59,633 bases of DNA, from positions 1 through 59,633 of the forward strand of contig NZ_BCQM01000013.1 in assembly GCF_001552075.1 (NCBI RefSeq). The letters run 5' to 3'. Below the pieces are notes generated by a model. It was not told where the DNA came from, ran no database searches, and saw nothing but the letters and a program-made list of their open reading frames with translations. Positions 1 to 8,319 of this stretch are shown here, piece after piece (the first letter of the stretch is position 1; every line of letters begins with the position of its first letter). Origin of the DNA: Arthrobacter luteolus NBRC 107841. Its GTDB lineage: Bacteria > Actinomycetota > Actinomycetes > Actinomycetales > Micrococcaceae. The position numbers were made by a program, and so were the translations under genes.

Positions 1-27
1 CCCAGATGAGGCTGGCTTCCAGCTTCG

Positions 28-61
28 AAAGGCCGCCTCGGATATGTCCGGGGCGGCCTTT
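28..61. terminator. Intrinsic terminator-like hairpin
   Basis: The arms AAAGGCCGCC and GGCGGCCTTT form a GC-rich stem with flanking A and T runs, as in a rho-independent terminator. It probably ends a gene lying left of the window, because no gene is visible in the first 150 bases. Confidence 0.65.
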
Positions 62-153
62 CTACGTATTCATACTTCTGCCCGCAGCGCCGGGCAGTCC
101 CCCGGTACCGGATGGCACCCGCCCCGGACGGGATTACCTGAGGAGGCACCGTC

Positions 154-1311
154 GTGGAACGCAGGCTTTTTGACGAGGACCACGAGCTGTTCCGTGACCT
201 GGCCCGCGAGTTCAACGTCCGCGAGATCGCTCCGGACTACGCCGTCTGGGATGCCAGCCACATGATGCCGCGCAGGATGTGGAAGGCAGCGGGCGAGCAG
301 GGCCTGCTGGGCCTTGCGGTGCCGGAAGAGTTCGGCGGCGCGGGAACGCCCGATTACCGGTACCGGGTGGTCCTGGACGAGGAGTTTGCCCGGGCGAACC
401 ATCTGGCCGTCGCGCTGGCCTTCCACCTCCATGACGACCTTGTGCTCCCGCACCTGCTGGCCTACGGCTCCGAGGACCTCAAGGAACGCTGGCTGCCGCA
501 GATGGTCAGCGGGGACAAGGTCACTTCCGTGGCGTGGACTGAGCCGGGGGCGGGCAGCGACCTGCGCGGCATCCGCACCAAGGCGGTCCGGACGTCCGAC
601 GGCGACTGGCTGCTCAGCGGCCAGAAGACCTTCATCGGCAACGGCATCAGCGGCGACGCTGCCCTGGTGCTGGCCCGCACCGACGGCAGCACCGGCCGGG
701 GCGGGCGCCGGTCTTTCAGCATGTTTATGGTCGAGAAGACCGAGGGTTACACCACCGGCCGCCAGCTGGACAAGATGGGCGTGAAGGCCTCCGATACCGC
801 GGAGCTTTACTTCGACAGCGTCCGCGTCCCTGCCGGGAACCTCGTTGGTGAAGAAGGCAAGGGACTGGAGTACGCCGCCGGCCAGCTCCCCCAGGGCCGC
901 CTGGCCATCGCCGTCGCGTCCTCCGCAGTGGCCCGGACCGTTTATGAAGCAACGTTGCAGTACACGGCAGAGCGCAGCGCCTTTGGGGAACGGATTGCCG
1001 ACTTCCAGAACAGCCGGTTTGTCCTGGCCGACATCCTGACCGAGGTGGAGGTGACCGAAGCCTATGTGGACTCAGCGGTCCGGGCGTTCAACGAGGGCAC
1101 GCTGGACGCGGTTTCGGCCGCCAAGGCCAAACTTTGGGCCAGCGAACGGGCCAAGTCCATCACCGACCGCTGCCTGCAGCTGCACGGCGGCTACGGTTAC
1201 ATCATGGAGTACCCGGTGGCCCAGGCTTTCCTCGCTGCCCGCCTGCTGACCATTTTTGGCGGTACCTCAGAAATCATGCGCGAAGTCATCGGCCGCAGCG
1301 TCACTGCCTGA
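154..1311 (+). CDS. Acyl-CoA dehydrogenase, LCAD-like, lacking the usual catalytic Glu
   Basis: A 385-residue FAD-dependent acyl-CoA dehydrogenase fold, the normal family length. Family landmarks are the TEPGAGSDL segment (residues 129-137), the KMGVKASDTAEL segment (207-218), LQLHGGYGYI (341-350) and FGGTSEIM (368-375). By eye it is closest to the long-chain group, where the base is the Glu in LPQERL. Here that segment reads LPQGRL, with Gly at 248 (codon GGC). The other known base position, Glu of EGT in medium-chain enzymes, is also Gly (370). It may therefore use another base or not be a standard dehydrogenase. The GTG start is set by AGGAGG at 140-145. It is followed 49 bp later by peptide deformylase, and no beta-oxidation partner is nearby, so the substrate is unknown. 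Confidence 0.9.
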   Translation: MERRLFDEDHELFRDLAREFNVREIAPDYAVWDASHMMPRRMWKAAGEQGLLGLAVPEEFGGAGTPDYRYRVVLDEEFARANHLAVALAFHLHDDLVLPHLLAYGSEDLKERWLPQMVSGDKVTSVAWTEPGAGSDLRGIRTKAVRTSDGDWLLSGQKTFIGNGISGDAALVLARTDGSTGRGGRRSFSMFMVEKTEGYTTGRQLDKMGVKASDTAELYFDSVRVPAGNLVGEEGKGLEYAAGQLPQGRLAIAVASSAVARTVYEATLQYTAERSAFGERIADFQNSRFVLADILTEVEVTEAYVDSAVRAFNEGTLDAVSAAKAKLWASERAKSITDRCLQLHGGYGYIMEYPVAQAFLAARLLTIFGGTSEIMREVIGRSVTA

Positions 1312-1360
1312 CGCACCCGCCCGCCCTCGTAGATCCCTCGCAGAAAGAGCCCGAAAACCA

Positions 1361-1933
1361 ATGACCGTCCGTCCGATCGTTATTCACGGAGAACCGGTGC
1401 TGCACCGCAGGGCCGCCGAAGTCCAGGACTTCAACGAGGAGCTGCGCACCCTGGTGGCAGACATGTACGAAACCATGGATGCGTCCAACGGTGTCGGCCT
1501 CGCGGCCCCGCAGGTGGGTGTTGGCCTGCGCCTTTTTACCTATGACTACCCGAACGACGACGACGCCCCGGACCGAGGGGTCATCATCAATCCGGTGCTG
1601 GTCACGTCCAAGGTTCCGGGATCCGCTCCGGACCCGGAGGAGGATGTCGAGGGCTGCCTGTCCGTTCCGGGCGAGAATTTCCCCCTGCAGCGCGCTGACT
1701 GGGTGCGGATAAGCGGCATGGACGAAAACGGAAGCCCGCTGCAGTTTGAGGCAACCGAGTGGTTTGCCCGGGTCCTGCAGCACGAGTACGACCATCTGGA
1801 CGGAAAGCTCTACGTGGACCGGCTTAACGAGCGGTGGGGGCGTAAAGCCCGCAAGGTGCTCAAAGCGAACGGCTGGGGTGTTCCGGGTCTGTCCTGGATG
1901 CCAGGGGTAGATCCGGACCCGTTCGGCCACTGA
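1361..1933 (+). CDS. def: Peptide deformylase
   Basis: Removes the N-formyl group from nascent proteins at the ribosome, using a bound metal ion. All three family motifs are present: GVGLAAPQ (residues 44-51), EGCLS (97-101, Cys99 a metal ligand) and HEYDH (141-145, two His ligands and the catalytic Glu). Length is 190 residues, normal for the family. The ATG at 1361 starts directly at the conserved N-terminus, MTVRPI. An upstream in-frame start at 1256 would lie inside the preceding dehydrogenase and add unrelated residues, so it was rejected. A strong hairpin follows the gene. Confidence 0.95.
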   Translation: MTVRPIVIHGEPVLHRRAAEVQDFNEELRTLVADMYETMDASNGVGLAAPQVGVGLRLFTYDYPNDDDAPDRGVIINPVLVTSKVPGSAPDPEEDVEGCLSVPGENFPLQRADWVRISGMDENGSPLQFEATEWFARVLQHEYDHLDGKLYVDRLNERWGRKARKVLKANGWGVPGLSWMPGVDPDPFGH

Positions 1934-1970
1934 TCCATCCCGCTTCAGCTGCTTTCCGCTGAAACCGGAT

Positions 1971-2016
1971 TAAACCGCACTGCCCGCCCCGGTTTCGGGG
2001 CGGGCAGTGCGGTTTA
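1971..2016. terminator. Bidirectional terminator between def and gap
   Basis: A long, nearly perfect inverted repeat from TAAACCGCACTGCC to its mirror ending GGTTTA, with a short GTTT loop. It lies between two convergent genes and can serve both strands. Confidence 0.85.
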
Positions 2017-2028
2017 TGCGTGAAGTTC

Positions 2029-3495
2029 CTAGACCGTGGCGACCAGTTCCTCGGCGCGGGGGAAAGCCGGCGGGTTCACATGCGCCATTTCTTCCAGCAC
2101 ACGGATGACCTGGCAGCTGTAGCCGTATTCGTTGTCGTACCAGACATACAGGATGGCGTTTTTACCGTTGGAGATGGTGGCAAGCCCGTCGACGATACCG
2201 GCACGCTTGGAACCGACGAAGTCGCTGGAAACGACCTCGGGAGAGTCGATGTAGTCGATCTGCTTGTGCAGCTCCGAATTCAGCGACGTCTCGCGCAGGA
2301 AGGTGTTCAGCTCGTCCTTGGTGGTCTCGGTGTCCATATTGACGTTCAGGATCGCCATGGAAACATTCGGGGTGGGCACCCGGATGGCGTTGCCGCTGAG
2401 CTTGCCGGCGAGCTCGGGCAGGGCCTTGGCAACTGCCTTGGCTGCGCCGGTTTCGGTGATGACCATATTCAGGGCGGCGGAACGTCCGCGCCGGTCACCC
2501 TTGTGGAAGTTGTCGATCAGGTTCTGGTCATTGGTGAACGAGTGCACCGTTTCCACGTGCCCGTTCACAATCCCGTACTTGTCGTTGAGCACCTTCAGCA
2601 CCGGGGTGATGGCGTTGGTGGTGCAGGACGCTGCGGAGAGAATCGTGTCCTCATCGGTGATGCCCTGGTGGTTGATGCCATGAACGATGTTCTTCAGGTC
2701 GCCCTTGCCCGGGGCAGTCAGCAGGACCCGTGCAGCGCCCGTGGCGGCCAGGTGCTGGGCCAGGCCTTCTTCGTCGCGCCAGCGGCCGGTGTTGTCGACC
2801 ACAATGGCGTTGTTGATCCCGTAGGCCGTGTAATCCACGGTGGCTGGATCGTTGGAGTAGATGACCTGGATCAGGGTGCCGTTGGCGAGGATGGTGTTGT
2901 TTTCCTCGTCAACCGTGATGGTGCCGGGGAAGGCCCCGTGCACGGAGTCACGGCGCAGCAGGCTCGCCCGCTTGACCAGGTCGTTTTCGGCACCCTTGCG
3001 GACCACGATGGCCCGCAGCCGCAGGCCCTGTCCCCCGCCTTCGTGGTCGATCAGGATACGGGCCAGGAGGCGTCCGATGCGTCCGAAGCCATAGAGGACG
3101 ACGTCGGTGCTGGTCCGCTCGTCGGCGCCGCGCTTGCCGGCAACATCCGCAAGCTCCGAGCGCAGGAAGTCCAGCAGGGAGCCACCGTTTACTTCGCGCT
3201 GATATTTTGCGTTCATCCTGGCCAGGTCCACGGAGGCTGCACCCAGTTCCAGTTCCGTCAGTGCCTGCAGGATCGGCAGGGTCTCGGCAATGGGCAGCTC
3301 AGCGTCGTCGATCTGCCGGGCGAAGCGGTGCGCCTTCAGAATGTCGATAACGGAGCGGTTGACCAGCGGGCGGCCGTGGACCGAGGTAACAACGCTGTTC
3401 TCCCGGTAGAGCCGGCCAATGAGAGGGATCATGGCTTCTGCCATCGCCTCCCTGTCCATCCACGCATCCAGGCAGGTATCGGACTTCTGGCTCAC
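2029..3495 (-). CDS. gap: Glyceraldehyde-3-phosphate dehydrogenase, long GapB-like form
   Basis: Oxidises glyceraldehyde 3-phosphate to 1,3-bisphosphoglycerate or runs the reverse reaction. At 488 residues it is much longer than the 335-residue glycolytic enzyme. An N-terminal extension of about 125 residues precedes the Rossmann motif GFGRIG (136-141), and the catalytic Cys291 lies in SCTTN. The extension, including the segment PLIGRLYREN near residue 24, resembles the second GAPDH (GapB) of corynebacteria, which is described as gluconeogenic. NADP preference is inferred from that family, not seen here. The start is GTG after AAAGGATG. It stands alone, not in a pgk-tpi operon, which fits a non-glycolytic isozyme. 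Confidence 0.9.
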   Translation of the reverse strand: MSQKSDTCLDAWMDREAMAEAMIPLIGRLYRENSVVTSVHGRPLVNRSVIDILKAHRFARQIDDAELPIAETLPILQALTELELGAASVDLARMNAKYQREVNGGSLLDFLRSELADVAGKRGADERTSTDVVLYGFGRIGRLLARILIDHEGGGQGLRLRAIVVRKGAENDLVKRASLLRRDSVHGAFPGTITVDEENNTILANGTLIQVIYSNDPATVDYTAYGINNAIVVDNTGRWRDEEGLAQHLAATGAARVLLTAPGKGDLKNIVHGINHQGITDEDTILSAASCTTNAITPVLKVLNDKYGIVNGHVETVHSFTNDQNLIDNFHKGDRRGRSAALNMVITETGAAKAVAKALPELAGKLSGNAIRVPTPNVSMAILNVNMDTETTKDELNTFLRETSLNSELHKQIDYIDSPEVVSSDFVGSKRAGIVDGLATISNGKNAILYVWYDNEYGYSCQVIRVLEEMAHVNPPAFPRAEELVATV

Positions 3496-3753
3496 AGATC
3501 TTCACATCCTTTGTCTCAGCCGGCACTGCTTTGTACCGGTTGGTAAGGCCGGCAGCGCACGCGCCGCCGGCAAGCCCCTTGCAGGGCCGGGTCTACGTAG
3601 TTCGCCGCGGTGAAACAGGCGGCAGACAATAACTAAGTGTATTAGGCCACAGCGGGGCTTCCTGAACGCGGCAGGAGATGTTTATCACAAGCGGACAGCT
3701 GGGGAGGCATCACGTTCCGGCAGGACTGCTGCCGGTGCCGGAGGCTGCCCGGG

Positions 3754-5142
3754 CTATTGTTCCAGCAGCGCTTCGGTGCCCTTGGTTCGGTCCGTGTCAT
3801 GTCCCACCGGCTGCGGACCGGCGGGAAGTGCTTCCGGACGGGCAGTTTGACCCGCCCCCTCCGGTGCGGCTGGGGTTGGTTCCGGTCCGGGATCCAGGTC
3901 CTCCAGATGCCGGACTCCCCGCAGGGGGCCGGCCGCAGCGACGAGCGGCGCCACGAGTGCGATGGCAATTCCTGTCATGATGCCGCCCCGTACTCCCACC
4001 GTGCTGGCCAGCACTCCGGCTACCAGCGATGCCACGGCAAGCATCCCCCAGCTCACCATGCGGGTGGCCGATCCGAGCCGTCCCATCATGTCCGGCGGGC
4101 AGACACGCTGCCGGAAGCTTGTGGAGACCACGATGTTCATGGAGATGGCCAGTCCCGTCAGGAACAGCCCAAAGAAGCCAGGCAGCATCCCCCACCCCGG
4201 CGTCATCAGCAGCAGCGAGGCATACCCGGCCACAGCGGGAAACATGGAATAGCGCCAGACGACGCCTGAGCCGAAGCGGTCCGTCAGCCACTTCACGGTT
4301 AGCCCGCCCAGCGTTCCGCCGAGAGCGGTGGCAGCCATGAGGAACCCCAGCCAAGTCCCGTTCTGGCCCAGTGTGCGGACGACCAAAAGGACCAGAAGCG
4401 AGACAACGATATTGCCGCCGAGATTCCACAGGGCAGCCACCAGCAGGAGGACACGCAGGGGCGTGGTGCTCAACGTGTAGCGCAGGCCTGAGCCCATCTC
4501 CCGCCAGATGCGCCGTTTCCCGAAGGCAGCCGGGGGTTTCTGCTCGTCCACCTTCAGGCGCAGGATCGCCGCGAACGAAGCGACCGAGGCGGCAACCTGC
4601 ACCAGGAGCGAATTGGACGCGCCGACGGCGGTGGTCAGCCAGCCACCAAGCCCGCGTCCTACGGCGTCGGCTGAGGCCCCGGAACCCGTCATCAGGCCGT
4701 TTCCCTCAATCAGTTCATCCCGGTCCACCGCCCGCGGGATAAGCGCAGCCTCAGCAAGCGTGAAGTACACCGCTGCCAGCCCGGTCAGGAAGGAGACCAC
4801 AAACAGCTGGGGCGTAGACAGCACTCCCAGCCAGTAGGTCACCGGAAGGGTAGCCAGCAGCAGGACGCGGAGCACCAGCGAGATGAGGATAACGGGGCGC
4901 CGGCGGTGCCTGTCCACGATCACGCCAACGGGCAGCCCGAACAACAGCCAGGGCAGGAACACCATGCCGGAGAGGGCCGCTACGGCAAAGTCACTGGCCC
5001 CCAGTTCGACAGCGGCAATGATAGGAAGGGCGATCGCCGTGACGGATCCCCCGAGGATTCCCACGGTGGAGGAAAGCCACAGGGCCCGGAAATTAGCGTT
5101 GCGGAGCACCAGATGCTTTCTCGGTGCCGGGTTCGAGACCAT
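3754..5142 (-). CDS. MFS transporter, exporter-like
   Basis: A major facilitator superfamily permease with about 12 hydrophobic segments and the MFS motif-A-like loop GLPVGVIVDRHRRRP after the second segment. The overall pattern resembles the enterobactin/macrolide exporter group. The substrate cannot be read from the sequence. The C-terminal 50 residues are Pro, Gly and Glu rich and probably cytoplasmic. The ATG at 5142 is chosen because the protein then begins MVSNPAPRKH just before the first membrane segment. Starts at 5166 or 5229 remain possible, since no upstream site has a clear ribosome binding site. It lies downstream of rnpB on the same strand. Confidence 0.85.
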   Translation of the reverse strand: MVSNPAPRKHLVLRNANFRALWLSSTVGILGGSVTAIALPIIAAVELGASDFAVAALSGMVFLPWLLFGLPVGVIVDRHRRRPVILISLVLRVLLLATLPVTYWLGVLSTPQLFVVSFLTGLAAVYFTLAEAALIPRAVDRDELIEGNGLMTGSGASADAVGRGLGGWLTTAVGASNSLLVQVAASVASFAAILRLKVDEQKPPAAFGKRRIWREMGSGLRYTLSTTPLRVLLLVAALWNLGGNIVVSLLVLLVVRTLGQNGTWLGFLMAATALGGTLGGLTVKWLTDRFGSGVVWRYSMFPAVAGYASLLLMTPGWGMLPGFFGLFLTGLAISMNIVVSTSFRQRVCPPDMMGRLGSATRMVSWGMLAVASLVAGVLASTVGVRGGIMTGIAIALVAPLVAAAGPLRGVRHLEDLDPGPEPTPAAPEGAGQTARPEALPAGPQPVGHDTDRTKGTEALLEQ

Positions 5143-5317
5143 TGCCACAGAATAGCCGAGGCCCATGCCAATGCATGACGCGGCATGCCCGTGTGGAAAA
5201 GTCAGCCAAAATACCGGCGAAACAGGCAACCTGGGTTGTGCGCGGAGCCCGCCGGGCTAAATAATTATCGGCCGGCGATTCACGCGGTACAGATTGTGCA
5301 GTCCTGCTGGCCGGTGG

Positions 5318-5700
5318 GGACGGGCTGGCCGATAAGCCGGGTTTTGTGCCTGCCAGCTGTTTCCAGCCGGAAGGTGGCAATCATCCATCTGGGGGCACCG
5401 TTGCCGGTACCCTCTAGCGGCCTACCCGGATACTCAGGCGGGCAGCCCTCAAACGCATCCTGTATGGCCTTGCTCCGGGTGGGGTTTACCTAGCTGTCCC
5501 GGTCACCCGGGACACTGGTGGTCTCTTACACCACCGTTTCACCCTTACCCGCGGATCAACGCGGGCGGTCTCTTCTCTGTGGCACTTGCCTGCGGGTTTC
5601 CCCGAGTGGGCGTTACCCACCACCCTGCCGTGCGGAGCCCGGACTTTCCTCGCCAGGTCCGGCAGCACCGTCCTGACGCGATTGCCTGGCCAACCCGTCC
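5318..5700 (-). ncRNA. rnpB: RNase P RNA (catalytic RNA of ribonuclease P)
   Basis: The minus strand carries the conserved 5' core GAGGAAAGTCCGG (complement near 5640-5653) and the 3' segment ending in ACAAAACCCGGCTTAT (complement near 5332-5347). The ends pair as helix P1: GGACGGGTTGGCC at 5688-5700 with GGCCAGCCCGTCC at 5318-5330, with one wobble. That sets the gene at about 383 nt, typical for an actinobacterial type A RNase P RNA, which processes tRNA 5' ends. The exact mature ends could differ by a few bases. No clear terminator is seen beyond the 3' end. Confidence 0.93.
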
Positions 5701-5741
5701 TTCGGTCAATGGTACCCGGCGGCGGAACGTACGATTAATCA

Positions 5742-6512
5742 GTGCTGATTCTGCTGCCGCCCTCTGAAGGCAAAACACGCCCCGCCGACGGCCCCGTCCT
5801 GGACCCCGGGCTGCTCCGCTTTCCGGAGCTCACCGATGCCAGGAAGCTCACACTCTCCGCCCTGATGGAGACCAGTGCCTCCCCCCAGGCGCTGCAGGTG
5901 CTGGGGGTCGGCGCTACCCTGGGCGCGGAAGTGGAGCGGAACGCCGCCCTCGACAGCGAGCCCTGCGCTCCGGCCCACCAGGTCTATTCCGGTGTCCTCT
6001 ACGACGCGCTCGGGTACGGTTCGTTGAAGGACAGCCAGCGCGGACGCGCGGATGACGCCGTTTTGGTGATGTCAGCGCTGTGGGGCGCCATCGGTTTCTC
6101 CGATCCGATTCCGGCCTACCGGCTGTCCATGGGAACAAATCTGCCAGGCGTCGGACGGCTGGCTGCCTTCTGGAAAGCAGTGCAGACGGAACCGCTGGAT
6201 GAGTACGCAGCCGGACGCCTGATCGTGGACTGCCGCTCCAGCACCTACGCCGCGGCGTGGCGGCCGGACCCGGCCATCACAGCGGCTGTCAACGTCTTCC
6301 AGATCCGCGGCGGTGAACGGAAAGTAGTGTCCCATTTTGCCAAGCACACGCGCGGGGAAATTGCCCGGCACCTGCTGACGCGCGGCGAAGCAGCGCCGGC
6401 CACCGTTGGGGAACTGCGTGAGGCGGCCGCCGAGAAGTGGGAAACCGAGCTGGTCCCGGCCTCCGGCCGCAAACCGCATCAGCTGAACCTGATCCTCCCC
6501 GAAGGCCACTGA
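5742..6512 (+). CDS. yaaA: YaaA-family peroxide stress protein (DUF328)
   Basis: A 256-residue member of the YaaA/DUF328 family. It begins with the characteristic MLILLPPSEGKT and contains the family's LSALW-like segment (SALWGAIGFSDPIPAYRLSMG) and FQIRGGERKVVSHFAK region. In Escherichia coli YaaA limits intracellular free iron during peroxide stress, and a DNA-binding role has been proposed, but the biochemical activity is not settled. The start is GTG at 5742, at the first conserved residue, 42 bp from the 5' end of the divergent rnpB. Only 3 bp separate its stop from that of the convergent RNase HI-VOC gene. Confidence 0.9.
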   Translation: MLILLPPSEGKTRPADGPVLDPGLLRFPELTDARKLTLSALMETSASPQALQVLGVGATLGAEVERNAALDSEPCAPAHQVYSGVLYDALGYGSLKDSQRGRADDAVLVMSALWGAIGFSDPIPAYRLSMGTNLPGVGRLAAFWKAVQTEPLDEYAAGRLIVDCRSSTYAAAWRPDPAITAAVNVFQIRGGERKVVSHFAKHTRGEIARHLLTRGEAAPATVGELREAAAEKWETELVPASGRKPHQLNLILPEGH

Positions 6513-6515
6513 GGT

Positions 6516-7502
6516 CTAGGGGCGGTCCGCCACCAGCTCCACTTCGAAGCCGGCGGCGTTTTCGAGGTACGCCGCATAGTGGTCCGGTCCCCCGGCGTGT
6601 GGATGCGTGTCGCTGAACAGCAGCTTCCAGCCGTGGCTTGCCGCCCGCCGGGCCAGCAGATCGACGTCGGCCGGTGAGCCCGCGCCGAAAGCCAGGTGAT
6701 TCAGCCCAGGCCGGCGCCGTTCATGGTCTGCCGGGAGGACGTCAGGGCCCGCCTCGATCACGATGTAGCCGCTGATACCCTGCCAGCTGGCCCCGGTGGC
6801 CCACGAATCGCGCCGGACGAACCCCAGCCGCTCCAGCAGCCAGCCCAGGCTCGTTTCAGCCTGGGGGAAGTCCCTGACCCAGATCTCCGTGTGGTGCAGC
6901 CGGCCGGTTGCCTTGGCCGGAGCAGCCGGCTCCTGGCCGGCAGCCGTCTCTTCTGCGGCAGCAGCACCGGTCACTGCAGCAGCGGAAGCCCCCTTGGATG
7001 GAGCCTTCCCTTTGAGCTCCCGCTGTTTCCAGGGAACCCCCGCCATGCCGGCATCCATTGCTTCATTGGAAAGCCTGTCGGCGTCCTTGTTAATCTCGCG
7101 CGGGATCCACTGGTACTTGACCCTTCGGGGGTCAACGGTCGACCGGGCCTGCGCCGCGAGCCGCTGCATGTCCTCGTGCTTGATCTTCCAGCGGCCGCTC
7201 ATCTGCTCGACGACGAGCTTTGAGTCCATTTTCGCCAGAATCCAGGCGTCCGGATCAATTTCGTGCGCCAGTTCCAGGGCAGCGATCAGCCCTGAATACT
7301 CTGCGACGTTGTTCGAGACGATGCCCAGATACTGGGCCTTTTCCGCGAGGATCTCGCCGGTCTCGGGATCCCGGACCAGCGCCCCGTAGCCCGCGTGGCC
7401 CGGATTGCCGCGGGAACCGCCGTCTGCCTCCACAATCAGGGTTCGCCGCGCGGCCGCCGGCGTGTCGTGGACAGGGGTGTCCGAAGGATCAAACAGGGTC
7501 AC
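6516..7502 (-). CDS. RNase HI fused to a C-terminal VOC (glyoxalase-fold) domain
   Basis: A 328-residue two-domain protein. Residues 20-150 are RNase HI, which cuts RNA in RNA-DNA hybrids; the acidic active-site residues are visible as Asp27 (EADGGSRGNPG), Glu68 (NNVAEYSG), Asp93 (KMDSK) and Asp140 or Asp142 (NKDADRLSNEA). After an Ala/Pro/Glu-rich linker (160-200), residues 201-326 form a VOC domain with His203/204, His269 (GLNHLAF) and a C-terminal GFEVELV as possible metal ligands. In mycobacteria the protein at this position (Rv2228c) joins RNase HI to a phosphatase instead. The start is GTG, 3 bp after the stop of the coiled-coil gene, so the two are cotranscribed. Confidence 0.88.
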   Translation of the reverse strand: MTLFDPSDTPVHDTPAAARRTLIVEADGGSRGNPGHAGYGALVRDPETGEILAEKAQYLGIVSNNVAEYSGLIAALELAHEIDPDAWILAKMDSKLVVEQMSGRWKIKHEDMQRLAAQARSTVDPRRVKYQWIPREINKDADRLSNEAMDAGMAGVPWKQRELKGKAPSKGASAAAVTGAAAAEETAAGQEPAAPAKATGRLHHTEIWVRDFPQAETSLGWLLERLGFVRRDSWATGASWQGISGYIVIEAGPDVLPADHERRRPGLNHLAFGAGSPADVDLLARRAASHGWKLLFSDTHPHAGGPDHYAAYLENAAGFEVELVADRP

Positions 7503-7505
7503 GGA

Positions 7506-8246
7506 TCAGCTGCCCCACTCGGCCGAACGGACCAGGATGCACCCCGAGTCCGGGCAGAACACCACATCGTCCTCAGCAGCCTTGCGGATGTCCGCGAGGT
7601 CACCCGGGCTCAGCTGCATGCCGGAACCTTCGGAGGTTCCGTGGAACAGCCTGGCCGCGCCGATGCCGTGGCGGGAAAGGGTTCGTTCGTAAACAGCCAG
7701 AAGGTCAGGAGCAAACCGTCCTGCGAGCTCCGTGCGCTGGCGCTGCGTCTCGGCGCGTTCGGCGCTGATTTCGGCCAGCTCGGTGTCCCGTTTCGCTTCG
7801 AGGGCAGCCAGTTCTGCTTCGGCGGCACCCGCTTCGGCGCGGCGCTCCGCCTCGACACCCTTGACCGCTTCCAGGCGCTCCATGATTTCCAGCTCGGTGT
7901 CTTCAAGGTCAGACCGGCGGCGGGACAGCGACTCGATCTCGCTCTGCAGCGCGGTCAGTTCCTTGGAGCCGCCCGAGCCGCTGTCGAGATGCTTCTGGTC
8001 GCGTTCCAGCCGGGCCGTCACCGAAGCCACATCAGCCTCTGCGCGGGTGAGCTCACGCTCGATGTCCGCACTTTCCGTGGCTGCGGCACCCAGGGCTGTC
8101 CGGGCAGCAGCTGCCTTCGCAGCGAGGGCCGCGAGGTCCGGGTTCTCACGTACTGAGCGGGCGCGGGTGTCCAGCTGCTTCATCCTGCTGTCCAATGCCT
8201 GCAGGTCCAGCAGCCTCAACTGCTCCGCCGGTGATGCTTTTGCCAC
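7506..8246 (-). CDS. Coiled-coil protein of the C4 zinc-ribbon family, ribbon degenerate
   Basis: A 246-residue protein, mostly long alpha-helical coiled coil (about residues 5-180, rich in Glu, Arg, Ala and Leu), with a short C-terminal domain. It matches the actinobacterial family represented by Rv2229c, whose C-terminus normally holds two CxxC zinc pairs. Here the first pair is absent (LFHGTSEGSGMQ) and the second reads CPDSGCILVR, so only one ligand keeps its place. The GTG at 8246 is preferred over the TTG one codon earlier, because GGAGG then lies 6 nt upstream. It sits between the Nif3-like gene and the RNase HI fusion in the same order as in mycobacteria. Molecular function is unknown. 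Confidence 0.85.
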   Translation of the reverse strand: MAKASPAEQLRLLDLQALDSRMKQLDTRARSVRENPDLAALAAKAAAARTALGAAATESADIERELTRAEADVASVTARLERDQKHLDSGSGGSKELTALQSEIESLSRRRSDLEDTELEIMERLEAVKGVEAERRAEAGAAEAELAALEAKRDTELAEISAERAETQRQRTELAGRFAPDLLAVYERTLSRHGIGAARLFHGTSEGSGMQLSPGDLADIRKAAEDDVVFCPDSGCILVRSAEWGS

Positions 8247-8319
8247 CAAATACCTCCACTTAATCCGCTTGCCTGACTGGTGCGGCTCTCCTAGCCTATG
8301 CCACCGGCGGCCCGGTTCC

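Noticed and set aside
2020-3546. A 508-codon open frame on the plus strand opposite the GAPDH gene
   Set aside because: It mirrors the GAPDH frame. Its product is low in family-like motifs and the minus-strand gene has full GAPDH signatures; such antisense frames are common in high-GC DNA.
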